The notes below the pieces were generated by a model. The model worked only from the letters and a program-made list of their open reading frames with translations, was not told where the DNA came from and ran no database searches. From NCBI GenBank assembly GCA_028274465.1, contig CM051457.1, positions 95,851,982-95,915,981 of the forward strand: a DNA stretch of 64,000 nt, written 5' to 3'. The position numbers and the translations under genes are program-made. The number at the start of each line of letters is the position of its first letter. Positions within the stretch are counted from its first letter, which is position 1. The stretch comes from Plantago ovata. Taxonomy: Eukaryota > Streptophyta > Magnoliopsida > Lamiales > Plantaginaceae. Below, in pieces: positions 48,045-57,588 of this stretch.

Positions 48045-51000
48045 TTATACTGATGATGGTTGTCTGTTGTTGCTTGTAGAGCTCAGATATTGAAGCAAAT
48101 ACTCGTTGGAAGAACACATATCAGCCAAATCCTGATGTAACCTAGTCATAGCCTTCTGTAAGGATTTCAGAGAAGGAAGCAGATTTCTGGAATTCTGCTG
48201 AATTGCATTGCCATTTGCTTTACAAAGTTCCTGCATTAATTAAGGTCAATAACAGCCATGTCAGTATCTTCCAAGGATTGCAAACTACAAGAGCATCCAA
48301 CATGAATTGAAGTAAAAAAAAAACAAGGAAAAGAAAAAGAGCACAAATGGAACTGTTTGTTTGAATAAGACCTGACACCATTGCATAATAAATTCCAAAT
48401 GGTGGCACTTCTCCAAAAGCTCCGCAAGTGCCTCCACTAATCTCTGTATATATTTCAATGGTACGGCTGAAGCAACAGCAGGTATATCAACGGGGGCAAC
48501 AGCCACAATACATTTCTTTATCAGAGTATCTTCATTCATATGGAGGCTAAGGATTAATGCTCTTTTTGGTTGATCCTCCTTTAGAGCTGCATCAACCGCC
48601 TATCCAACAAATACAAATAAGATTAGAGAAGTGTAGTGATAAAAAGTAAAAACAGATAAAATAATACGTCGGTATAAATTAGCCTCTATTAAGTTATTGA
48701 CATCATTGTTATCAAGTCATATGAGATCTGAAGAAAGTTATCTTCAAGAAATGCTCACCTCTGGTGTGACATCCATGTCCAGGTCAGTAGGGTCAAAGAT
48801 GAAGGAATCATCCATAGAATACAACAATACACCCTCTGTGGTTGCAGCTGCCCAACTCCTGCCCGTAGGAGCAATTTTCAAGCACTTTGTACGAATAACA
48901 GGTCTGCCATTGTTAGGCATTGATCCTGGTAAATCATATGCCAATTTATTTCGTGTTTGCCGATCTACACCTTCCGTGTCACTGTTATCATCATCTACCA
49001 AATCCAACGGACCTGCGTCAGTCATGTTCTTTGAGTTTAAGAAATCAAGAACACCATCTAGTGACAGATTGTGGGTTATTTGGAATCTCCGCAGCAGCAC
49101 CTGATATATCTCAAAATATTTAGTTGGAAGTGGATAAGATAACATACTACTTGAAAAGCTATTATAACCATAAGACAACATGATGCCAATATTTAACTTG
49201 GTCAATTACAAAAATAAGCTAACATATGACTTATGAGTACCTACCAATAACCCAAACTTTGATTCATACTTATAAGTGTGAATTATTATTATTAATTTGT
49301 GGCTAAACAACAACACAATTCTCGAGAAGCTGCAATTTCATTATAAACTGAATTATTCCAAAGTTAAGATTGAACAGAGAACAGTGATGTTGCAACATTT
49401 GTAAATTGATTGGGGAATGCCCTATTACAATTGTAATTTGTTCATACATATAGTGTCAGGGAACTCTTAACAAAGTGCAGGTCTGATATAGTGGGAGCAA
49501 TGAGGACTCAGAACACAGACAGCTAGCTAGATGAGGTATTTATTATCTCTCCTAAATGAGTTTGAGAACATGTTCAGGATTTAGCTTGTTTACAATGAAT
49601 AGATAAATCTGATGGGCTTCAGTACATTATAATTTGGTATGGACTAAAAAGAGAAAGTTGACTACTTGAGCTTCTGTTTGGAGCTCTTGCTGGGACTAGT
49701 TAACATATTTGGCTAGGTTTAAAGGGTGTGTGAGGAAAGAAGTTAAGGTAGCTAAAAGTATCGTCAAACTTGCATTTTGCATCTTTGGCAAATGGCCAGC
49801 AGATGTAAGCATAAACTACACTGAGTCTGCTAGGATAGCGCTCCATTAGCACTTGCTTTATCATTAAGCTACTATGAGAGATTTTTATCATTATATGCAG
49901 TTGCTGGAATTAGACATGACATAATCTAGCTCAAGTTTTCTTCATATATACGACAAATAGTGTACGTGTGCTAAGCATCGCGCCACACAGGAATCTATCC
50001 TGGGCAGAAACCTCTCCAGGATCGCAGGATCGACAACACTGTCAAATCAATAATGTGTGAACATGAGATAAATAGAAATGTAGATAATGTTCAAACTGAC
50101 CTGATCAGCAATATCATACATACAAATGTAATTGCTACTTCCACCAGCTAATATGTAGCTACCATCAGCAGAATAACACAAGGTTGTAAAACATTTCCCA
50201 GCTGATGAGTTAGCAGCTGACCGGCGATCAGTCATAAGACGTCCACCCGAAATATCTCTTCGACCTTCAATTGTGAACATTTCTAAGCCTTCTAGTGGAT
50301 CCCAAAAATGGATTTGCCCATCCAGAGTGCTACAAGCCAGCTGTTTACCATCTGGCCGGTAAGCAAGCGTGAGCACATCATGTGTGTGATCAAATTCTTC
50401 GACACCACCTTTTCCTTCAAAAACGTCCCATAAACGAACAGTTTTATCCCAAGAAGAGGAAGCCAGAATAGCCTGGATAACAAATAGGAACATCAGATAG
50501 TCCCTTAAAATATGGAACGAAATGTAAGATTGGTGAAAATAACTCAAGACCAGTCCTGATAAACTCACCGTGCTGAGAGAGAACATTAACCCGTGAACAG
50601 GACCCTCATGGCCACTAAGAACATCCAAAAGACGCCCAGTTTTCATAGACCAAAGAAATATCTGGGGGCATTATCAAATAAATCCCAATCAGTAAAAACA
50701 ACCGAGTAGAGTCATTGAAAACATGAAAATGAAAATGCCAAATGTAAGACCTCAAATGAGTCGAGAGTTCCTGCGACAATCACTTCACCACTTTGATCCG
50801 ATGCCAACGAAACAAACTGCTTTGGAGTAGGTGTCACAAAGGTTCTAAAGTTTAGGTAGCGAAATAAATCCCATGCACGAACTGTCCCATCCAGAGATGC
50901 ACTAAGGAGGCAATGGTTGCTACCCATGAAATGCAAGGCAGTGACAGCATTAGTATGCTGCATTAGTATGCTCAGAGAATGTTACGAAACAGAAGCCAGA

Positions 51001-52186
51001 TGGAGCAGTCCAAACCTGAGAGTACCAATAAAAGAGCATTAATAGAAAATTGTTGACAAAAATGCACTTACTCGGCTTAGGCAGAACTATAAGCTCATGA
51101 TAGAGCCCTCAAATGTAGTGAAGGCACTACTTCAAAACAATTATTGACCATAACATTCGCGACAAACCATGAAACGACCAAGACAACAAAAAAAGGACAC
51201 AAGTGGGATAGAAAATGAAAAATCACCCATAAGACTAATATTCCATAGAATCAGGCATGTCTATCCAAAAATGCAAACAAACTCACACTAGTTAAAACAA
51301 CAAAACATCAAGTGAGGTTCAACAAAAATAGATGCATACGCAATTTCTTATCTGGATTCTGGAAGTATACACCACTCAAAAACAGAAACCTTAAAAAGCT
51401 AACCTATTATCAACTAGACGAATCATAATCATGAATCAGGGGTTGTGTTATATATTAATATGCCATTTTACTGATCATGAAACACAAAGCACTTGCTCTT
51501 AACATACCTTGATTTTGTTGTCATCTGCACCTGTGGCCAATAGCTGTGAATCCTGTGAATAAGCAATGCAATTCACATCAAAATAGTGCCCCTGTTGCTT
51601 CAGTATATAACTCTCTGATTTCCACTCCCATACGAGCAACTGCCCAAGCTTTGGACAACCAAAAGTTAACCAATTCCCGAGATCAATAAATGTAGCCGTA
51701 GTAATCTTCTCCCTAGAAATAGATAGCAAGTGAATGCAGTTGAAATTCGGCATCTGATATACTCCAAAAACCCCATTAGAGAACCCTACAACTACCATAT
51801 CAAGCCCCTTATGATAATCGCATGCAGATAGCCTAGCTGGAGCTTGCATGAAGAAATGTTTCTCCTTTAATTTCCAATTCAATTTATTCAATAACACTTC
51901 ACTTCCTTCCATAGATTCAGCATCCTTCCTCTTCTTCAAAGTAACATCAGCAGCTCCCACATCCTGCCTAAGCTCCGGTGTCCCCGGAGAATCTGGCTCC
52001 AAACTATCATCTCCATCAGTATCAACATCCATATCCTTGACTTCAGGTGCCCAGTGAAGCAACGCCCCGTCTCGTGATAAGCCATAAACTCCAACAACAT
52101 GATTAGTTTTCCTATCCACCTTAAAAAAGCCTCCCACAATAACATCCCTATGCCCTGCGAAAATAAATGGCCTACTATACCCCTTC

Positions 52187-52250
<64 letters not shown>

Positions 52251-52502
52251 CATTCACTTCCTTCTTATCAAAATGAAAAAGCCTCAACGCCACATCTTTT
52301 GAACCAACAAGCAAGTAATCAGACCTAGGGCTCCAATCAATCGAAGTAATAGCACCAGTACAATCAGCAAATGTTTGAATCAACTCAAAGGGGAAAAACT
52401 CCTTTCTAAAACCAGGTGACCGCCATACCTGTAACAGCTTACCTGCCGCAACGGCAATGAATTTACCGTCAGGACTGAACTTGGCAGCACTACAATTGTT
52501 AT
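48045..52502 (-). pseudogene. PWP2: PWP2 (UTP1) WD40 protein, 5'-truncated and frameshifted
   Basis: Exons on the minus strand: about 52502-51508, 51015-50751, 50661-50569, 50472-50101, 49100-48759, 48599-48372 and 48230-48045, with GT-AG borders. PWP2 is a scaffold of the UTP-B subcomplex of the nucleolar 90S pre-ribosome, needed for 18S rRNA maturation. Visible landmarks: SAAKFSPDGKFIAVAAGKLL, GHYFDVNCIAYSQDSQLLAT, LLSASLDGTVRAWDLFRYLN, ASSSWDKTVRLWDVFEGKGG, EGRRDISGGRLMTDRRSAAN and the C-terminal UTP12-like region SLDGVLDFLNSKNM ... LPSLKSLQKAMTRLHQDLAD. The first ~100 residues are missing; homology stops at ~52502, where unrelated plus-strand sequence begins. A 13-bp tandem duplication of AGCATACTAATGC (about 50959-50984) shifts the frame in exon 2. 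Poly-Asn is encoded by a (TTA)n tract. Confidence 0.9.
52187..52254. repeat. (TTA)n microsatellite coding poly-Asn in PWP2
   Basis: About 23 trinucleotides with two cat/tca interruptions. On the minus strand they give runs of Asn broken by Asp, between VND and KKGYSRPF. Confidence 0.9.
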
Positions 52503-52504
52503 GT

Positions 52505-52630
52505 TGTCAACATGGAGATGAGGAAAGTGCAGTATCTGGATAATGAGGCTGTGATTCAAGCATCATTGTTGGATGGGAAACCGAAAATCGTGCAAGAAGA
52601 AGTTGTTTCGAATGGGCAGCCGAAAAAATG
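52505..52630 (+). pseudogene. Unrecognised terminal coding piece abutting PWP2
   Basis: Reads VNMEMRKVQYLDNEAVIQAS, LLDGKPKIVQEEVVSNGQPK, K and stop, then A/G-rich 3' UTR-like DNA with repeated agtagtaattagta motifs. It looks like the 3' end of a transposon-borne gene that joined PWP2 at ~52503. Family unknown. Confidence 0.4.
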
Positions 52631-52804
52631 AAAGCTAACATGGAACATTTAGATAAATTTGTTAAGTTTGTCAGTAGTAGTTGTAAGTAGAAGTTAATAG
52701 TACTAGTTAGTATGATTAGTAGTAGTAATTAGTATAAGTTAATAATTATTTGTATTATTGGAATTTGTTATCCGTTGATTTTGTAAGTTGTAACTACTCC
52801 TATC

Positions 52805-53068
52805 ATGGGACTTATTACTCAGATCATGGGACATATGCCAGAGATCATGGGACATATTCCTGATATCATGGGTCATATGCCAGAGATCATGGATAATATT
52901 ACTGAGATCATAGGACATATTCCTGAGATCATGAGACATATACCCATGATCTTGGGCAATATTGTTGAGATTATGAGACATATACCAGAGATCTTGAGTA
53001 GTATGCCAGAGATCATGGGTAATATTATTGTAATCATGGGACATATGCCAGAGATCATGAGACTTATT
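52805..53068 (+). repeat. 21-bp minisatellite, ~12 units
   Basis: Consensus gagatcatgggacatatncc, 21-bp period. As the period is a multiple of three, frames stay open on both strands: plus IMGHMPE-type heptads over 98 codons, minus MSHDLWH-type heptads over 122 codons. I regard both as by-products of the repeat. Confidence 0.92.
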
Positions 53069-53084
53069 TTCTGTGGTAATTTTC

Positions 53085-53185
53085 ATCAAGATCCCTGTTA
53101 GTTTCATTAATTACACATTGGTCCCTGCTAGTTCAACAACTACACATTACCCCCTGTTAGTGTACATCAATTACATTCTAGCCCA
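53085..53185 (+). repeat. ~30-bp tandem repeat, three units (left arm)
   Basis: Units start ccctgttagt, ccctgctagt and cctgttagt and end ttacacattgg-type. Inverted relatives lie at 53998-54075. Confidence 0.8.
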
Positions 53186-53496
53186 CGATCTTGACTTTTC
53201 GCGAATAAAGGGCTGGAAAGTACCTTTTTGTCCTCATTAAAGTTTTAGTTTTCAAAAAATACCAAACACCTTCAATTATCTTTTATTACATATTTGACTC
53301 TAAATTTTCCTATTTTACAAAATTAACTATAAATTATTCAAAATTAACCCCATTACTTATCTAAATCTCAAAATGATTTTAAATTTTATTGGAAAAAGAT
53401 CCTATACAACATTCTTAATTCATTTTCAGTCCTTTTTTTAAAAACAATTAATTAATGATTATTGCAAAAAAAAAAAAAAAAATTAAAAAATTGAAA
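53186..53496. other. AT-rich spacer in the repeat complex
   Basis: No gene. Ends in a poly-A run (53466-53481). Confidence 0.5.
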
Positions 53497-53850
53497 TTAA
53501 AAGCTCCGATCGGAGCTTCTGACACCTCCGATTTGGAGCTATTTGAAGCTCCAGTGGCAGCTCCGATTGGAGCTTCAAACAGCTCCAGTCAGAGCTTTTT
53601 GATTGGAGCTGTAAAAAGCTCCCAGTCGGAGATTCAAAAATCTCCGACTGGGAGCTTTTTACAGCTCCAATCGGAGCTTTAAAAGCTCCTGGAGCTTAAA
53701 GTAAGCTCCAAATCGGAGCTGTATCCGATTGGAGCTGTCTGAAGCTCCAATCGGAGCTTCAAAAAGATCCGATATCGGAGTGTTAAAAAGTTCCGATTGG
53801 ATTTATGTGATAGCTCCGGCGGCCGGAAAGATCCGATATCGGAGCTTGTT
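53497..53850. repeat. AGCTCC/GGAGCT palindrome array with perfect hairpin
   Basis: More than fifteen AGCTCC/GGAGCT motifs in alternating orientation. Arms 53601-53634 and 53639-53672 are exact reverse complements (34 of 34) with loop caaa. A smaller palindrome gaagctccaatcggagcttc lies at about 53741, and gatccgatatcgga occurs at 53766 and 53830. Related in motif to 21.1 and 22.0 kb. Confidence 0.93.
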
Positions 53851-53997
53851 GAAGAAGAAGAAGAAGGTGGTTAAAAAAAAAAAGGAATATAAAAGGAAAA
53901 ATAAAATAAAATTAAAGGATGAAAGAAAAGGAAAAAGAGGAAAATATGATAAGGGCTTGTTTGGGGAGGTAAGTTTTTTGAAATTTTGGAAATTGGT
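53851..53997. other. Purine-rich spacer
   Basis: Long A/G-rich stretch (gaagaagaagaagg, aaaaggaatataaaagg, gaaaaagagg). No gene supported, although open frames pass through it. Confidence 0.5.
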
Positions 53998-54240
53998 CAA
54001 CTTAAATGGGGTAAAATGTAATAGTTCAACTAGTAGGGGGAAAATTGAAATGGCATGCACTAACAGGGGTTCTTTTTGTGTGTTAATGGGACTTACTGTT
54101 GAGATCATGAGACTTATTCCTGAGATCATAGGACTTATTTTTTATATAGGACTTATTAAGATCATGTTGAAAATTGATTTAAGATCATGAGACTTATTGT
54201 TGAGATCATTGACAATATTGTTGAGATCATGAGACTTATA
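53998..54240. repeat. Inverted ~30-bp repeats and second 21-bp block
   Basis: 53998-54075 on the minus strand reads CCCCTGTTAGTGCATGCC..., CCTACTAGTTGAACTATTAC..., matching the left-arm 30-bp units in inverse orientation. 54087-54240 holds gagatcatgagacttattcc units, the 21-bp minisatellite in the same orientation as at 52.8 kb, more degenerate. Confidence 0.8.
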
Positions 54241-54430
54241 TACATAAAAAAATATAGTATATTACATTTTCAAAAGTGTCAAACTAAGCTTATGAAACAA
54301 CTGTAATTTTGAAAATTGTTCAAAACATTACAAACTAATTAGAAGATTAGAAGAAGTGAAATTAAATTAGGCGTTAAATTTGACTATCTTCTTATTGTAA
54401 ATAAGTATATTTCAGTTTGTGAACAAGTGA

Positions 54431-54763
54431 ATGCTAGAGAAGAATAAGGTTGGGACTTTGGACAAGATAGACCTGGATAACAACGATGCTTGTTCAAAAT
54501 TCCTTTACGTATTAATTGGGAGACTAATTTTAGATTGTATAAATTCGGAGATAAGAAAAATAAGTTTTCACATTGGAGAAAAGAAAAAATTAAGAAAACG
54601 ATTTGGTTCTTATTTTATATTTAAAGCACGACCTTGGGACAAGATCACTTTCAAACTAGGGGAAAATAATCTATGCAATAACCAGGTGATTGAGGTGGGG
54701 AAAGTGAAGTTCAGCAGAGAGTGTGTGAAAATATTTATGACTTTGAGGACAAAGTCGATTTGA
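54431..54763 (+). CDS. Unrecognised ORF, 110 codons
   Basis: Reads MLEKNKVGTLDKIDLDNND, VLIGRLILDCINSEIRKISF, HIGEKKKLRKRF, FKARPWDKITFKLGENN, ending TLRTKSI. The IGR.ILDCINSEI..F.IG pattern faintly resembles the LGRPFL region of gypsy aspartic proteases. It may be a retroelement scrap or chance. Confidence 0.25.
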   Translation: MLEKNKVGTLDKIDLDNNDACSKFLYVLIGRLILDCINSEIRKISFHIGEKKKLRKRFGSYFIFKARPWDKITFKLGENNLCNNQVIEVGKVKFSRECVKIFMTLRTKSI

Positions 54764-54796
54764 GGGACCGAAAATAATAACTCAGATCGAAAATAG

Positions 54797-56309
54797 TGTT
54801 ACATTTAGAATAATATACAACTTGAGGCTTAAAAGAACATGCATAACTCCAGCTAGAACACGCGTTTCGCTTGGAATATGTTGGACCAAGTCGTAATTCC
54901 TCCTAAAAGCGTTTGTTTAGTCTTCATGTAGTTAGTTAGTCATAACTCCTTATTAGTTAGACTTATTTGAGTAGCATAGTTAGAACATATATGGAATGTT
55001 TATCTACCTAGATAGCTAGTCATGTTCGAAAACCATAACCTATACAATTCACAGTTTAAGGTTTATAAAGGACTTATTAGTAACAACGTTTTACAACTTC
55101 TAATAAGGTCTCTTCCTCGGGTAAGCTAGGATAGTGTGTGTTACCCTCCGATTTAATATATCTATCATATATAATCTTTGACGCACCGATAAACGATGGT
55201 GGTTGACTTTAACAACAAGGAGACATGAAAATATCATGGACCCGAGTAACATTCACTGCAAATGTTAACCTGTATTGTTTCGAGCCTAAACTCACTGATT
55301 GTGAAACAGTACAACATATCGTGACAAAATTGCACTAGTCCAACGTACTTACTACATGGACCATAATTTAGAAAACTATCTATCTCCTCGAAAACCATCT
55401 ACGATCTAACCCACAACAATCATGTTCTAAAGGTGATCAAAAGCATAGTCCTTGTTGAAGGGTAATTCGTGCTTCCTCTTAAGTTCGTACTAAAGCGTCA
55501 CAGGAAACTACTTAGATCCTCTTTGTGTAGTCTTCCTCTGATAATAGCGGGTACTCTTCACGTAGCGTCCTCGCACCTGAAAGAGACTGGAGGTGGGGGG
55601 GTTAGTGTCTCTTACTCGGTCTGTAGAATATCAGACCGGAGTGTCGACTTTACGTGTAGGGAGTTGAAGACTTCCCTAGTGAGAGAAATATTGTGAGTAT
55701 GTGAGTAGTAGGTGAGAGCTATTATTGCTTACCTAGGGATAATGAATGAGTCCCCTTATATACTTGTAGTATTTTATTGTCACTTTATTTAGGATCGTGA
55801 CAAGTGTCCGGCTGAGATAGAGGCCTCCTTTGGCCCAAGCCCATTAAGGAGGTCCATGGGCTTTGACCCAAACACCTTGACTAGGGTTAGGAGGGCATTA
55901 TTAACTTTTCGGGTCTTATGGAAAATTCTGGAAGGCGGACCCCCCTAAGGACCGACCAGGGGTGGTCGGCCTGGGTCCCTGTGCCTTCCTTATGTCTCAT
56001 AATCCGAGTAGTGCTCTGCCTGTTCTCCTTAAGAGGATGGTACCTTGACGTAAGGTCCTCCTCGATCCTACAATGTATGGTGGTCGAGCCCTAGGTGCTC
56101 CTCGCGCCGCACATCCGTCTTTTCCTTGTAGTGAGTTCATCTTGAGGGTCGGCCTCACAGTAGTAGTCGGACCGTATGTTGGTCGAGCCACACTTAAGTG
56201 ACATACTTAGGTGTGGTCGTGCCCTTAGAGGGACGACCCTTGAAGCTTCGTTGCGCTCTTAGACCGCTCCAGTTCGTACATTCGGACTGGGCATATTTTA
56301 ACACCAACA
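54797..56309 (-). mobile_element. 3' LTR of a Tat-type gypsy element
   Basis: On the minus strand it begins TGTTGGTGTTAAAATATGCC directly after a purine tract GGAAACTAGGGGGACATA. It carries a TATA box mid-way and probably ends in AAATGTAACA at 54797. The right-hand border is well supported, the left border tentative. The antisense ORF just inside it (57.6-60.9 kb) is characteristic of Tat/Retand elements. Confidence 0.65.
55756..55762 (-). promoter_or_regulatory. TATA box of the Tat-type LTR
   Basis: Minus strand GTATATAAGGGG. It places U3 to the right and R/U5 to the left, consistent with minus orientation. Confidence 0.6.
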
Positions 56310-56311
56310 TA

Positions 56312-56330
56312 TGTCCCCCTAGTTTCCAAG
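56312..56330 (-). promoter_or_regulatory. Polypurine tract of the Tat-type element
   Basis: Minus strand GGAAACTAGGGGGACATA, two or three bases from the LTR start. Confidence 0.6.
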
Positions 56331-57027
56331 TATCTTTGTAGAAGATAATTGAGGAACTATGTTGAATTAGAGGTCGAGCAGAGTCTCGGCTAGTAGTGGG
56401 TGAAAAAAGATTTTCGTATTCGTGCCTTGGTAACTTTCTCTTCTCCTATCTCCCCTTCCCCCCTTTTTATAGGGTGCGAGCAGACGTTGCTCGGACCTTA
56501 TAAAAGGGGTATATTTACTGAGTAGAGATCGGATCCGGGTAAGTATTCCTTGGTGGAAGTAGGGTCCTCGATTTTCTGCCTCTTCGATATTCTTCTTGTT
56601 AATTGTCACTAGGGTAAGACGTGTAGGAACCTTCTTGTTAATTGTCACTAGGGTAAGACGTGTAGGGACCTTCTTGTTAATGGAATGGAATGACTTCCTC
56701 TTTCTTTTTCTTGACACTTTCTCGAGAAGCTTATGAGAAAACGGCTCCTCGGTTCCATATAAAAGCATTCCTTAGATTTTTCTTCTCGGACCTTATTTGG
56801 TCCTTCTCGCTCTTCGGACAGAATATTCGATCTGGTCCTCGCTCCACGAATTACCTTCGGCTGTTAGGTAATCCGCGCTCTTTCGACAAGGTCGGTCGAT
56901 ATGGGCGCGTGGAGGGCAGATCGATAAATTCTCCATGCGGCCGTGATCTGGGTCGTTGATAGTGAACACGTGTTCGGCCCAGATGGAGCGAGGGGCACCG
57001 ACGGTTCATATTCCTGAGATACCCTTC
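56331..57027. other. Element 3' UTR with tandem repeat
   Basis: Noncoding. ttcttgttaattgtcactag + ggtaagacgtgtagg.acc (about 39 bp) is repeated at 56593-56680. A minus-strand open frame over it (56768-56367) is repeat-driven. Confidence 0.55.
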
Positions 57028-57035
57028 TATAAATA
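57028..57035 (+). promoter_or_regulatory. TATA box ahead of the antisense ORF
   Basis: tataaata in ttctataaataggggagg, followed after ~30 bases by a CT-rich leader and, ~550 bases on, the ATG at 57589. It points opposite to the LTR promoter. Confidence 0.6.
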
Positions 57036-57588
57036 GGGGAGGACCGATTCATTTCTCACTTTTCGCCATATTTTCACTCAGAGCACTTAAGGGAGCGAGG
57101 AGCTATTTGAGAGGAGCGAGGACCTGTTCAGGCGAGCAAAGCAAGCGTTTTTCGGCGGATTTTCGACTTTCCGTGTTGCGGACTCGAACCTGGAGGTCCT
57201 GGACTTAAAAGGACTTAGAGGACTGTAGATTTGCATGCTTTTCCCCTTTTTATTTTCTGCGATTCCCCTTTGCCTCCTTAGGTAACCAACAGAAAACCGT
57301 GTAACATGATCGCTCCTTTACTTATTCTCCGTCTTTTGAGCGGTTGGTCGCTCATTTTCTGCTCGATCTCCTACGCTTGTATTTTACTCCTCGGTCTTGT
57401 TTTGTTGATGCTATGTTCGTATTTTTGCTCTTCGCTCTGCTTGCATGTCTTTGTAGAGTAACTTCTTTGTTGTTACGCACCTTTTGAGATTTTTCTCCGT
57501 TCTGGAGGTCGAACATAACAAAATACATAAATGGACCTCTCGGACTATCACCACCCATCCTTACTCTCTTTCTGGCCTACCTTTTAGG

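Noticed and set aside
52739-53107. 122-codon minus frame and 98-codon plus frame of heptad repeats
   Set aside because: Both follow from the 21-bp minisatellite period. Kept as a finding, not annotated as genes.
53729-54190. 153-codon plus frame over palindromes and an A-rich tract
   Set aside because: Lys-rich low complexity crossing repeat boundaries; not a protein.
52805-54240. CRISPR-like array of direct repeats
   Set aside because: Plant nuclear DNA; units are contiguous and degenerate with no spacers.
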